63,518 bases of DNA from Clostridiales bacterium (lineage in GTDB: Bacteria; Bacillota; Clostridia; Saccharofermentanales; Saccharofermentanaceae): NCBI GenBank assembly GCA_017617935.1, contig JAFZVF010000034.1, positions 1 to 63,518 of the forward strand. The letters run 5' to 3'. The position numbers and the translations under genes are program-made. The notes beneath the pieces were generated by a model that was not told the origin of the DNA, made no database searches, and saw only the letters and a list, made by a program, of their open reading frames with translations. Shown one piece after another: positions 42,573 to 51,702 of the stretch; the first letter of the stretch is position 1; the number at the start of each line of letters is the position of its first letter.

Positions 42573-44306
42573 GTGGTAAAGACTAAGGCCGAAAAGGGTA
42601 ACATTGAGAACACTCTCCGGAAGATCTCGATAAAGAGGGAGACTCCGAAGAGTGCTTTTATTCTGCTCGTGTTGCTTTATGCGATCGCATATTACATGGT
42701 CATAGCGTCATCAAGGTCGCAAGCCACGGTCAATCTGTTTGGCGTAACTCTCGAGGTATCGGCCTTCACCGGCGTTTTCGCCTCGCTTTCGAACATCTGC
42801 ATAATCTGCCTTGTACTCCTGTTCAGAAGAGTCGGATTCATCTTCTCTTTGGGCCTGCTTCTTTTCCAGTTCCCGGGCATGCTCTCAAACATAATCAGGC
42901 TCCAAAATTACAGGAACATTCCGGGCGTCTTTTCGAATCTTTTGGTCATGATAGCCATCACTGTCATATATATCGGCAACAGAAGGATCACCCTTTATCA
43001 GAATAGCATAAGGGATCAGGCAGTGACGGACCGCCTTACGGGTCTTCCTAACAGGTTCGCGTGCGGTGAGCTCATGCAGGATCTCATCAAGGCCTCACAG
43101 AAGTTTGCTCTTGTCACCGTCGACGTCAATAATTTCAAGAGCATCAATGACACCATGGGCCACGATACGGGAGACAACGTCTTAAGAGAGATCGCAAACA
43201 GATGGAGGACTCTTGCCGATTCGAAAAAGACAGGAACCTCGGATTTCGTCGGAAGGTTCAGTGCAGATGAGTTTTACCTCGTAATCAGCGGAACGGACTC
43301 TTCGGAAGCATATAAAAGAACGATAGAAGCGTATAAGGACGAACTCGAAAGAAAGATCACTGTAGATGACTGCGACTACTATCTGACTGCCTGCTTCAGT
43401 TATACCATCTGCCCTGACGACAGTGACGTCATCGAGAACCTCTTCCTGTTCGCAGATTCCGCTCTCCACGAAGTCAAGAAAAAGGGAAGCGGCAGCAGGA
43501 TCCTGAGGTTTACGCATAACGTGCTGAATTCCGAAAGAGATCTTGAGCTCGAGCGCAAGATACGGGCCGCCCTGAACCGCAACAAGCTGCTTTTCAATCT
43601 CCAGCCCCAGTTTGACATGGATCACAAGCTGCGCGGTTTTGAGGCACTTGCCCGCTTGAAGGATGACGACGGTTCATTCATCAGCCCCGTTGAATTCATC
43701 CCCGTTGCGGAGAAGACGGGACTCATCGACCGCATCGATCTGAGCGTTTTTGAAAATGCGGCGGCCTTCCTTTCTTCGCTCCCGAATGCGGATAAGCACG
43801 ATTTTCTTTTGAGCATTAACGTTTCAGTCAGGCATCTGATGAAGAACAACTTCATGGAAGAGATGAGAAGGGTCGTCTCTGAGACCAATTTTCCGCCTCA
43901 GCGCATTGAGATCGAGATAACCGAATCCATCATGATCGATTCGGCTGAAAAGGCTTTGTGGCGCATCGACGAGATCAAGAAGATGGGAATGCAGATCGCA
44001 ATTGACGATTTTGGGACAGGCTTCTCCTCGCTCAGCTATCTGAACAGCATTCCTTCAGATCTGCTCAAGATCGACAAAGCCTTCATCGACAAGATGGACG
44101 AGAACGATTCTTCAAAACAGTACGTTTCCATGATCATCTCGCTCGGCCACATCCTAAATCTGAAGGTCATATCTGAAGGCGTTGAATCACAGAAACAGGT
44201 CGACGAGCTCAAGGCAATAGGGTGCGATTATATCCAGGGCTATGTCTGGGGCAGGCCCTTGCCGCCTGACGACGTTGCCAAGCTGGTTGATTCCATTGAT
44301 TCCTGA
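42573..44306 (+). CDS. Membrane GGDEF-EAL protein, GGDEF site degenerate
   Basis: The protein has 577 residues with a GTG start. Four membrane helices (~25-130) are followed by a GGDEF domain (TDRLTGLPNRFACGE) and an EAL domain (FEALARLKDDDG, EITESIMID, DDFGTGFSSLSYL, DLLKIDKAFID). The catalytic GGDEF loop reads FSADEF, so cyclase activity is probably lost; EAL residues look complete, so cyclic-di-GMP breakdown is likely. A strong intrinsic terminator follows. Confidence 0.9.
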   Translation: MVKTKAEKGNIENTLRKISIKRETPKSAFILLVLLYAIAYYMVIASSRSQATVNLFGVTLEVSAFTGVFASLSNICIICLVLLFRRVGFIFSLGLLLFQFPGMLSNIIRLQNYRNIPGVFSNLLVMIAITVIYIGNRRITLYQNSIRDQAVTDRLTGLPNRFACGELMQDLIKASQKFALVTVDVNNFKSINDTMGHDTGDNVLREIANRWRTLADSKKTGTSDFVGRFSADEFYLVISGTDSSEAYKRTIEAYKDELERKITVDDCDYYLTACFSYTICPDDSDVIENLFLFADSALHEVKKKGSGSRILRFTHNVLNSERDLELERKIRAALNRNKLLFNLQPQFDMDHKLRGFEALARLKDDDGSFISPVEFIPVAEKTGLIDRIDLSVFENAAAFLSSLPNADKHDFLLSINVSVRHLMKNNFMEEMRRVVSETNFPPQRIEIEITESIMIDSAEKALWRIDEIKKMGMQIAIDDFGTGFSSLSYLNSIPSDLLKIDKAFIDKMDENDSSKQYVSMIISLGHILNLKVISEGVESQKQVDELKAIGCDYIQGYVWGRPLPPDDVAKLVDSIDS

Positions 44307-44308
44307 CG

Positions 44309-44340
44309 GAAGGCCTCAGTTGTCTGAGGTCTTCTTTTTT
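44309..44340 (+). terminator. Intrinsic terminator of the GGDEF-EAL gene
   Basis: An 11-bp stem (44309-44319 paired with 44324-44334, one G-T) with a TTGT loop is followed by a TTTTTT run. The stop codon of the converging EamA gene lies inside the hairpin. Confidence 0.88.
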
Positions 44341-45209
44341 ATGCTCAGGATGATTATCGCCATGAAGACCAATATTATCCCAAGCACCGCAACGGGACCT
44401 ATGTTCTCCTTCATGACAAACAAGCCGAAAAGAGTTGCAGCGGCAGGTTCGACGGTCGCGAGGACTGCGGCCCTTCCTGCGGTCGTCCTGTTAAGCCCCA
44501 GCGTATAGAGCAGGAACGGAATGACCGCGGTGATGACCGAGGTCAGGAGTACGAACCCGAAAAGCGCGGGTTTGTCGTCTGCAGCGTTAATCTTTGATAA
44601 AAGGTCCACAGGGTTTGATACGAAGACGGAACCTGCGCCTGCGATCAGGAAGGTGTAGCAGGTTACGGTCAGCGGGGAATATTTCTTAAGGGCATACGTG
44701 CCGAAAATGCTGTAAAGGCCGTAGCTCAGTCCGGAGCCTAAACCGACCAGGATGCCGACTGGAGTTACCTTTCCGCCGAAGCCTGAAACGAGGACGCAGC
44801 CTGCGAAAGCGAGTACCAGAGAGACGATTTTCCTCGCATTGATCTTTTCCTTAAGGAAGATGACCGCCAGGATCATGACCCAGATCGGTGAGGTGTAGAG
44901 CAGGATGGCCGCCGTCGACATCGTCATTAGGCGTATCGCGGTGAAATAGCAGCAGGTGAAGAACAGGATGCTGACAAGGCCGAGCGCGAGGAACAGCGGC
45001 ACGTCTTTCAGACTGATCTTAAAGCCTTTCGGGTCTTTTATGAGAAGGATGAGGGCGAAAAGGATGCCCGCCGTGACGAGCCTTAGACATGCGACCTGAA
45101 TTGACGTGAATCCGAGGGCATTCAGATGACGCACGAAAATGCCCATGCTGCCCCAGAAAAGCCCTGCGATCATTATCAGAACATCGCCCAAAAAGCCCTT
45201 TTTCTCCAC
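44316..45209 (-). CDS. EamA/DMT family transporter
   Basis: The protein has 297 residues and ten predicted helices in two EamA repeats (~10-145 and ~155-290). Drug/metabolite transporters of this family move amino acids, nucleotides or drugs; the cargo is not visible. It converges with the GGDEF-EAL gene and ends within that gene's terminator. Confidence 0.9.
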   Translation of the reverse strand: MEKKGFLGDVLIMIAGLFWGSMGIFVRHLNALGFTSIQVACLRLVTAGILFALILLIKDPKGFKISLKDVPLFLALGLVSILFFTCCYFTAIRLMTMSTAAILLYTSPIWVMILAVIFLKEKINARKIVSLVLAFAGCVLVSGFGGKVTPVGILVGLGSGLSYGLYSIFGTYALKKYSPLTVTCYTFLIAGAGSVFVSNPVDLLSKINAADDKPALFGFVLLTSVITAVIPFLLYTLGLNRTTAGRAAVLATVEPAAATLFGLFVMKENIGPVAVLGIILVFMAIIILSIKKKTSDN

Positions 45210-45307
45210 TTGCCGCTCCTCCTGACGGTCGAATTATAGCACGGTTTGTCGCAAGTAATATTTCAATAATGTATAATTACCTTTGATTTTTAATTGGGGA
45301 GTACAAC

Positions 45308-47926
45308 ATGAAGAAGAAAGAGAACAATGAGCGCAAAGGCGAAGTGGAGAAGATCCTGCTTGAACTGAGCGGTCTTGAACAGAAGGCGTTATTTGAAAAG
45401 TATCAGACGGACGAGGATGGCTTGGATCCCATTCAGGCCGCAGATCGTCTTGAAGAATACGGAAGGAACATCATCGACTTCGGCAAGGAAAAGAGCCTTG
45501 CCGTAAGGATAAAGGACGCTATTATCAATCCCTTCAACATCGTGCTCCTGGTGGTCGCACTCATCACTTTCATAACGGACGTCGTGATGGCTGAAGAGCC
45601 TTCATTTGCAACGTTCATCATGCTCGTTGCGGTCATCATAATTTCCGCGGTCATCTCGTTCGTACAGGAAGAAAAGTCCAACAACGCGGCCAAGAAGCTG
45701 CAGGGCATGATCACCAACAAATTGGACGTCATCAGAAACGGCGTTGAGATGGAGGTCGAGATCGAAGAGCTCGTCCCCGGCGACGTCGTCAAGCTCGCTT
45801 CAGGCGACATGATCCCCGGCGACGTCAGATTCCTTGAGACGAAGGACCTGTTCATTGACCAGTCGCAGCTTACGGGTGAGAGCAATCCCGTTGAGAAGTT
45901 CACGACGACCGAGACGAACTGCGGCGTAACTGACCTCGCAAACATCGGATTCATGGGATCCAACATCGTATCGGGTTCCGCAAAGGCCATCATCCTCACG
46001 ACCGGCGGAGAGACCTACTTCGGAAGCATGGCCAAGAGCCTCAACTCCTTCGAGGAGAAGAGCGCTTTCGAAAAGAACCTCGATTCGGTAAGCAAGCTCC
46101 TTATCCGTTTCATGCTCGTAACGGTTCCCGTCATATTCATCGCAAACTTCCTGACTAAGGGCTCATGGCTCCAGTCACTCATGTTCGGCATAACGATCGC
46201 GGTCGGAATCATGCCGGAGATGCTTCCCGTCATCATGAACTCGTCTCTTGCGAGAGGCGCCATCAACATGTCCAAAAAGAAGACCATCGTCAAGCGTTTG
46301 GGCGCGATCCAGACGTTCGGAGAGATGGACGTCTTCTGTACGGACAAGACAGGCACTCTCACCCAAGATGAGATCATCCTCGAGAAATACATGGACGTCC
46401 TTGGCCGTGAGGACAAGCGCATCTTAAGGCATGCCTTCCTCAACAGCTATTTCCAGACCGGCCTCAAGAACCTTATGGACGTGGCCATCATAAACCGTGC
46501 GGAGAAAGAGGAACTTTCATTCCTCAAGGAAGCATACGTCAGGGAAGACGAGATTCCGTTCGACTTCTCCCGCCGCCGCATGAGCGTCGTTCTCAAGGAC
46601 GGCAACGGCAAGCGCCAGCTCATCACGAAGGGCGCCGTTGAAGAGATCCTTTCGATCTGCTCATATATCGAGATTGACGGCGAGGTCAAGGACATAACGG
46701 ACGATCTCAAAGCAAACGCTAAAAAGATCGCCGAAGAAAACAACCTTGAAGGAATCCGCGTTATCGCCGTTGCACAGAAGAACAACGTTCACGGCGTTGA
46801 CGTTTTCGGCGTCCAGGATGAGAGCGACATGGTCCTCATCGGCTTCGTCGGCTTCCTCGATCCGCCGAAGGAATCCGCAGCCACGGCCATCAACGCTTTG
46901 AGAAATAACGGCGTACGCACCGTCGTCCTTACGGGTGACAGCGAGGGTGTCGCTATCAACATCTGCGGCAGGCTCGGCTTCAGGACCGAGATGACCCTCA
47001 CGGGTGCAAAGATCGATGCCATGAGCGACGAACAGCTCGCTGAAGCCTGTGAGAACTGCGACATCTTCTCAAAGCTTTCTCCTTATCAGAAGCAGCGCGT
47101 AGTTAAGATGATCCAGTCAAAGGGACACATAGTCGGATACATGGGTGACGGCATCAACGACAGTTTGCCGCTCAAGCAGGCCGACATTGGAATTTCAGTT
47201 GACAACGCCGTCGACATTGCAAAGGAAGTCGCGGACATCATCCTTCTCGAGAAGGACCTCAACGTGCTTGATGAAGGCGTTGTTGAAGGCAGAAGCACTT
47301 TCGCGAACATGTCCAAGTACCTCAAGATGTCGGTAAGCGGAAACTTCGGAAACATGTTCTCGGTCCTCATCGCGAGCATCTTCCTGCCGTTTTTGCCGAT
47401 GCTGCCCATCCACATCCTCGTTCAGAACCTGCTCAACGACTTCGCGCAGCTCGGCATGCCTTTCGACCACGTTGAATCAAAATACATCGAGAAGCCCAAG
47501 AAGTGGGACCTCGGAGGCATCAAGGGATTCATGGTGTCTTTCGGTCTCTTGAGTACCGTTCTTGACGTCCTTTGCTTCCTCGTTCTGTGGTTCGTATTCA
47601 AGTTCAACAATGCGGATATGGCCGGCTACTTCCAGTGCGGCTGGTTCATGTTCGGCGTAATCTCGCAAACGACGGTAATCCACACGATCCGCACGCCGAA
47701 GATCCCGTTTATCAACGACAGGGCTTCCATCCAGCTCTCGATCTCAACTCTTGCGATAATCCTCGTAACGCTCCTTATCGGCTTCACGGGAATTTCGAGA
47801 TTCTTCAGCCTGCCGGTCATGCCAATAGCTTATCTGCCATGGATCGCAGGACTCATGGTCGTTTACATGATCCTTGCACAGATAATGAAGATCATATACA
47901 TCAAGAAACACAAGGATTGGTATTGA
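45308..47926 (+). CDS. mgtA: Magnesium-translocating P-type ATPase
   Basis: The protein has 872 residues. It shows the dephosphorylation loop LTGESNPVEK, the phosphorylated Asp in DKTGTLTQDE, the ATP-binding region and the hinge GDGINDSLPLKQADIGISVD. The C-terminal transmembrane region with NLLNDFAQLGMPFD is typical of the MgtA/MgtB branch and not of Ca2+ pumps. It should import Mg2+. The leader is under 100 bases, too short for an M-box. Confidence 0.9.
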   Translation: MKKKENNERKGEVEKILLELSGLEQKALFEKYQTDEDGLDPIQAADRLEEYGRNIIDFGKEKSLAVRIKDAIINPFNIVLLVVALITFITDVVMAEEPSFATFIMLVAVIIISAVISFVQEEKSNNAAKKLQGMITNKLDVIRNGVEMEVEIEELVPGDVVKLASGDMIPGDVRFLETKDLFIDQSQLTGESNPVEKFTTTETNCGVTDLANIGFMGSNIVSGSAKAIILTTGGETYFGSMAKSLNSFEEKSAFEKNLDSVSKLLIRFMLVTVPVIFIANFLTKGSWLQSLMFGITIAVGIMPEMLPVIMNSSLARGAINMSKKKTIVKRLGAIQTFGEMDVFCTDKTGTLTQDEIILEKYMDVLGREDKRILRHAFLNSYFQTGLKNLMDVAIINRAEKEELSFLKEAYVREDEIPFDFSRRRMSVVLKDGNGKRQLITKGAVEEILSICSYIEIDGEVKDITDDLKANAKKIAEENNLEGIRVIAVAQKNNVHGVDVFGVQDESDMVLIGFVGFLDPPKESAATAINALRNNGVRTVVLTGDSEGVAINICGRLGFRTEMTLTGAKIDAMSDEQLAEACENCDIFSKLSPYQKQRVVKMIQSKGHIVGYMGDGINDSLPLKQADIGISVDNAVDIAKEVADIILLEKDLNVLDEGVVEGRSTFANMSKYLKMSVSGNFGNMFSVLIASIFLPFLPMLPIHILVQNLLNDFAQLGMPFDHVESKYIEKPKKWDLGGIKGFMVSFGLLSTVLDVLCFLVLWFVFKFNNADMAGYFQCGWFMFGVISQTTVIHTIRTPKIPFINDRASIQLSISTLAIILVTLLIGFTGISRFFSLPVMPIAYLPWIAGLMVVYMILAQIMKIIYIKKHKDWY

Positions 47927-47932
47927 TCTTCC

Positions 47933-48964
47933 GTGGCACAAGGTAAGACAAGTTCAAAACAGAAAAAGGCACTTATCGCGACAGTAATTGTTATTGTCGC
48001 GATAGCCGTTTTGGTCCTTGTTGGGGCAAGACTCTTTTTCAGGGTTCCCGTAATCTCTTATTACAGGGCATCCGAGAAGGCGTTTAAGATACCCGGCCTT
48101 TTTGAGAACATGGTCCCCCAGGGCCTTGATTATCTTGAATCTGAAGGGTTTTATCTTGTCGGAGGCTACCAAAAGGATGGCTCGCCTTCACGCGTTTATC
48201 TCATCGAAAAGCAGACTGGAAAGACCAAAGGTTATGTTCTGCTGGGAGATAAGAGCGGCAACGGAATGGCCGTTCACGCGGGTGGCCTCGCAGCCAACGG
48301 GGACTATCTCTATGTCGGAGGCAACGAAGAGCCTTTCGTATACGTTTTCAAGCTTTCAGAAGTATTGTCGGCAGGCAACGGACAGATCGTAAAGACCCTT
48401 GGCAAATTTGACACCAAGTACGGGGATTACGAGATCCGCGCTGACTTCATGTGCTTTTATGACGGCAAGTTCTTTGTCGGAGAATACTACAGGGATCCAA
48501 ACTTCCCGACTCCCGGTACGCATGCATACAACTGCCCTTCAGGAGAGACGAACTGCGCACTCATGTTCAGTTACGAGGTGAGCGGCTCGGACGATTCCGT
48601 TTTCGGACTAGATCCTGTTGCATGCGAAGTTTATTCGCTTCCGGACAAGGCGCAGGGAATCGTTATTCATGATGACAAGATGTGGATATCCATGTCTTAC
48701 GGAACCGGGAAGTCGATCATCGCATGTTATGACGTTTTCGGCAAGAGTGCCGGAGTGTTTGATCCCAATGCGGGAACTGCCGAACTCTTTGTTCTTTACA
48801 AGGGCACGCTTACAGGTGAGTTCAAGGCTCCGCCCATGTCCGAGGAGATAATCTTTGTTGACGGAAAGATGCTCATTATGTGTGAATCGGCATCTGCCAA
48901 ATACGTTTTCGGAAACTTCACTGGCGGCAGATGGTGCTACGCGACGGACGTGAACAAGCTCTGA
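47933..48964 (+). CDS. Membrane-anchored protein, possible beta-propeller
   Basis: The protein has 343 residues. An N-terminal helix (~13-35) anchors it outside. The rest is beta-rich with repeated blade-like strands (GLDYLESEGFYLVGGYQKD, AANGDYLYVGGNEE), suggesting a propeller of six or seven blades. The GTG start, 6 bases after the mgtA stop, has no clear ribosome site and likely depends on coupling. The function is unknown. Confidence 0.75.
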   Translation: MAQGKTSSKQKKALIATVIVIVAIAVLVLVGARLFFRVPVISYYRASEKAFKIPGLFENMVPQGLDYLESEGFYLVGGYQKDGSPSRVYLIEKQTGKTKGYVLLGDKSGNGMAVHAGGLAANGDYLYVGGNEEPFVYVFKLSEVLSAGNGQIVKTLGKFDTKYGDYEIRADFMCFYDGKFFVGEYYRDPNFPTPGTHAYNCPSGETNCALMFSYEVSGSDDSVFGLDPVACEVYSLPDKAQGIVIHDDKMWISMSYGTGKSIIACYDVFGKSAGVFDPNAGTAELFVLYKGTLTGEFKAPPMSEEIIFVDGKMLIMCESASAKYVFGNFTGGRWCYATDVNKL

Positions 48965-48975
48965 ATTTTTCGGCC

Positions 48976-49012
48976 AAAAAGAACCCCTGAAATGATCTTC
49001 AGGGGTCCCTTT
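48976..49012. terminator. Terminator between the converging propeller and cysK genes
   Basis: A 9-bp stem ACCCCTGAA (48983-48991) / TTCAGGGGT (48998-49006) is followed by CTTTTTGG on the minus strand and by CCCTTTAT on the plus strand. It serves mainly the minus-strand cysteine-synthase operon. Confidence 0.85.
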
Positions 49013-49040
49013 ATGTTGGAAATCCAATTGGCTTTTATGG

Positions 49041-49973
49041 TTATTCCTGGAAAAGAGGAGTGGAGAGGTAGCGGTCGCCCGTGTCGGGGAGGAGGGCTAC
49101 GATCGTCTTGCCCTTGTTCTCGGGGCGCTTTGCGAGCTCGATCGCTGCCCACAGAGCAGCACCGGAAGAGATGCCTACGAGTACGCCTTCACTATGACCT
49201 AAGAGCTTGCCTGTTGCGAATGCATCATCATTGGTAACGGGGATGATCTCATCATATACGCCTGTGTTGAGGACTTCAGGTACGAAGCCGGCACCGATGC
49301 CCTGGATCTTATGTGCACCTGCAGTGCCCTTACTCAGTACGGGAGAGTCAGCGGGCTCGACTGCGACGACCTTTACGGATGATTTCTGTGACTTAAGGTA
49401 TTCACCGACACCTGTAACGGTTCCGCCTGTGCCTACGCCTGCGACGAAGACGTCAACTTCTCCGTCCGTGTCTTCCCAAATTTCGGGACCTGTCGTTTCT
49501 CTATGTGCTTTAGGATTTGCAGGGTTGACGAACTGGCCTGCGATGATGCTGTTAGGGATCTCGGCCTGGAGCTCCTCGGCCTTTGCAATGGCACCCTTCA
49601 TGCCCTTTGCGCCCTCTGTAAGGACCAGTTCTGCGCCGTATGCCTTGATGAGCTGTCTTCTCTCAACGCTCATCGTCTCAGGCATTGTGATGATCAATCT
49701 GTAACCTTTAGCTGCAGCTACTGAAGCAAGACCGATGCCGGTGTTGCCGCTGGTAGGCTCGATGATGACGCTGCCTTCCTTAAGTCTTCCGGATGCCTCC
49801 GCGTCCTCGATGATGGCCTTAGCGATGCGGTCCTTGACGCTTCCCGCGGGGTTGAAGTATTCAAGCTTTGCAACGAGCTTTGCCTCGAGGCCGAACTGCT
49901 TTTCAAGATGTGTGAGTTCAAGAAGCGGGGTCTTGCCGATAAGCTGGTCAGCTGATGTGTAGATCTTAGTCAT
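49041..49973 (-). CDS. cysK: Cysteine synthase (O-acetylserine sulfhydrylase)
   Basis: The protein has 310 residues. CysK makes cysteine from O-acetylserine and sulfide using pyridoxal phosphate. Seen: the cofactor Lys in [13 protein letters not shown] (~45), the substrate loop [12 protein letters not shown], the phosphate loop [13 protein letters not shown] and SSGAALWAA. It begins 56 bases after the sulfhydrylase gene stop (50030) with an AAGGAG site; no terminator is visible between them, so they form one operon led by the attenuator at 51390-51573. Confidence 0.95.
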   Translation of the reverse strand: MTKIYTSADQLIGKTPLLELTHLEKQFGLEAKLVAKLEYFNPAGSVKDRIAKAIIEDAEASGRLKEGSVIIEPTSGNTGIGLASVAAAKGYRLIITMPETMSVERRQLIKAYGAELVLTEGAKGMKGAIAKAEELQAEIPNSIIAGQFVNPANPKAHRETTGPEIWEDTDGEVDVFVAGVGTGGTVTGVGEYLKSQKSSVKVVAVEPADSPVLSKGTAGAHKIQGIGAGFVPEVLNTGVYDEIIPVTNDDAFATGKLLGHSEGVLVGISSGAALWAAIELAKRPENKGKTIVALLPDTGDRYLSTPLFQE

Positions 49974-50029
49974 GGTGATTCTCCTTTTTATCTTTGATTC
50001 TAATAATATCAGTTATTTACCTTATATGT

Positions 50030-51316
50030 TCAAATGGCTGCGAAACCCTTTTCGAGATCGGCGATGATGTCATCGATGTGTTCAGTGCCGATCGAGAGAC
50101 GGATCGTGTTCTGGTAGATGCCGACGTCGTTGAGTTCCGCTTCGGAAAGCTGAGAGTGCGTCGTGCTTGCGGGGTGGATTACAAGGCTCTTAACGTCTGC
50201 AACGTTTGCAAGGAGTGAGAAGATCTCGAGGTGGTCGATGAAATCGAATGCTTCCTTCTTGCCGCCCTTGACGTTGAAGGTGAAGATGGAGCCGCCGCCG
50301 TTCGGGAAGTACTTCTTGTAGACTTTGTGATCGGGGTGATCTGCAAGTGCAGGGTGGAAGACCTTTTCAACCTTCGGATGATTTGAAAGGTATTCCAATA
50401 CCTTGTTTGTATTCTCGATGTGGCGCTCAACACGAAGTGACAATGTCTCCGTGCCCTGGAGGAGCAGGAATGCCGCGAAAGGCGAGATGGAAGAACCGGT
50501 GTCCCTCAAGAGGATCGCTCTGATGTAGACCGCGAATGCTGCAGGGCCTGCAGCCTCAGTGAACTTAACGCCGTGATAGCTGGGGTTGGGTTCAGAGATC
50601 CAGGGATACTTGCCGGACTTGGCCCAGTCGAACTTGCCGGAATCTACGATAACGCCGCCCAACGTCGTGCCGTGACCGCCGATGAACTTTGTAGCGGAAT
50701 GAACTACGATGTCTGCACCGTACTCGATGGGTCTGATGAGGTAAGGAGTACCGAACGTGTTGTCGATAACGAGCGGGATGCCTGCTTCGTGAGCAATCTT
50801 TGCGAGTGCTTCGATGTCAGGAATGTCTGATGAAGGGTTGCCGAGCGTCTCGATGTAGAGAGCCTTTGTGTTGGGCCTGATGGCAGCCTTTACCTCGTCT
50901 AAGTCATGGATGTTGACGAACGTTGTCTCGATGCCATAAAGAGGGAGCGTGTGTGCAAGAAGGTTCTCTGAACCGCCGTAGATCGTCTTCTGGGCTACGA
51001 TGTGCTCACCCTTGACTGCGAGAGCTTCGATGACGTATGTGATGGCTGCCGCGCCTGATGCTACTGCGAGACCTGCGACGCCGCCTTCAAGTGCTGCGAT
51101 ACGGTCTTCGAAAACGCCCTGTGTGGAGTTTGTAAGTCTGCCGTAGATGTTGCCTGCGTCCGCAAGACCAAAGCGTGCCTCTGCGTGTGCAGAGTTGCGG
51201 AAAACGTAAGACGTTGTTGCGTAGATCGGTACCGCTCTTGCGTCGCTTGCGGGATCCGGCTGTTCCTGGCCTACGTGAAGCTGAAGTGTTTCGAATCTGT
51301 AGTTATTGTTGCTCAT
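50030..51316 (-). CDS. metY: O-acetylhomoserine sulfhydrylase (homocysteine synthase)
   Basis: The protein has 428 residues. It forms homocysteine (or cysteine) from O-acetylhomoserine and sulfide with pyridoxal phosphate. The active Lys lies in HSATKFIGGHGTTLGGV (~207). The N-terminus RFETLQLHVGQEQPDPAS with YATTSYVF is typical of the family, and length and insert pattern fit MetY better than cystathionine gamma-synthase. The ATG at 51316 has AAAGGAG before it; the frame is open upstream through the leader but that part is not translated from a good start. It is the first gene after the Met/Cys leader peptide. Confidence 0.95.
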   Translation of the reverse strand: MSNNNYRFETLQLHVGQEQPDPASDARAVPIYATTSYVFRNSAHAEARFGLADAGNIYGRLTNSTQGVFEDRIAALEGGVAGLAVASGAAAITYVIEALAVKGEHIVAQKTIYGGSENLLAHTLPLYGIETTFVNIHDLDEVKAAIRPNTKALYIETLGNPSSDIPDIEALAKIAHEAGIPLVIDNTFGTPYLIRPIEYGADIVVHSATKFIGGHGTTLGGVIVDSGKFDWAKSGKYPWISEPNPSYHGVKFTEAAGPAAFAVYIRAILLRDTGSSISPFAAFLLLQGTETLSLRVERHIENTNKVLEYLSNHPKVEKVFHPALADHPDHKVYKKYFPNGGGSIFTFNVKGGKKEAFDFIDHLEIFSLLANVADVKSLVIHPASTTHSQLSEAELNDVGIYQNTIRLSIGTEHIDDIIADLEKGFAAI

Positions 51317-51389
51317 AGTTTGTTTCTCCTTTGATTTTTGCTTTTGGTTTTTATGGTTTTTGTTTTTATGAGTTCTTTTGGGTTGCATT

Positions 51390-51416
51390 AAAAAAGGGAC
51401 CCTTTGCGTGCCCCTT
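51390..51416 (-). terminator. Leader terminator between the Met/Cys frame and metY
   Basis: On the minus strand, AAGGGGC (51416-51410) pairs with GTCCCTT (51400-51394) around a 9-base loop, followed by a T run (51395-51390). It lies 28 bases after the leader-peptide stop and about 75 bases before the metY start, so it would stop transcription before the structural genes. Confidence 0.78.
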
Positions 51417-51487
51417 CTCATCGTTCATTCACTTTTGACCGGATTCACATTCGCATATCCTGATCGTCGGTGTGACAAGAGAAGCAC
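51408..51487 (-). promoter_or_regulatory. Candidate antiterminator pairing in the metY leader
   Basis: On the minus strand, GTGCTTCTC (51487-51479, codons 29-32 of the leader peptide) is complementary to GAGAAGGGGCAC (51419-51408), giving nine pairs with a 3-base bulge. The second element contains the whole 5' arm of the terminator, so the two structures exclude each other. This is seen in the sequence; its role in regulation is inferred. Confidence 0.6.
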
Positions 51488-51573
51488 TTTATTTTTGTCA
51501 TGCTACAACAAGGCATCATGCACATGCTGCCCATCACACACATTTCCATAGAAGTCTGATAATACTTAGACAC
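51445..51573 (-). CDS. Met/Cys-rich leader peptide of the metY-cysK operon
   Basis: A 42-codon frame begins at a GTG with AAAGGAGG 8 bases upstream and ends in TGA. After the start there are 9 Met and 6 Cys codons: the run from codon 9 to 25 reads MEMCVMGSMCMMPCCSM, then KIKCFSC at 27-33, ending DMRM. Sulfur residues make up about 36% of the peptide. It lies on the mRNA of the two sulfhydrylase genes, 50-60 bases after a consensus promoter, and is followed by a terminator. It is most likely a regulatory leader whose translation senses charged tRNA-Met and/or tRNA-Cys. A free-standing metal-binding peptide is the other possibility. Confidence 0.75.
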   Translation of the reverse strand: MSKYYQTSMEMCVMGSMCMMPCCSMTKIKCFSCHTDDQDMRM

Positions 51574-51619
51574 GGGATGCTCCTCCTTTCTTCGGCTTTC
51601 GCCTACCTGTTTAGTGGGT

Positions 51620-51648
51620 AATATACACGAACCCGGAAATGATGTCAA
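51620..51648 (-). promoter_or_regulatory. Consensus promoter of the metY-cysK operon
   Basis: On the minus strand, TTGACA (51648-51643) and TATATT (51625-51620) are 17 bases apart. The transcript would start near 51612, ~40 bases before the leader GTG. Its -35 box lies 26 bases from the -35 box of the divergent iscS promoter, so one regulator could control both. Confidence 0.8.
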
Positions 51649-51674
51649 CCCCTGTTTCAAAATTTTTTTCACCA

Positions 51675-51702
51675 TTGACTTTAGCGGCTTTGCGCGTATT
51701 AT
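51675..51702 (+). promoter_or_regulatory. Promoter of the iscS operon
   Basis: TTGACT (51675-51680) and TATTAT (51697-51702) are 16 bases apart; a second TATTAT three bases on gives 19. Downstream of it, accaaccaaaacggtaggg (51710-51728) contains ACC/GGT half sites that could be an Rrf2-type operator. The operator is a guess. Confidence 0.6.

Noticed and set aside
45210..45307. M-box magnesium riboswitch before mgtA
   Set aside because: The leader is under 100 bases and lacks room for the M-box architecture and a terminator.
51317..51620. SAM riboswitch or T-box before metY
   Set aside because: No GGTGGNACCGC T-box core and no S-box conserved blocks were seen in the leader. The space is taken by the small frame and a simple terminator.
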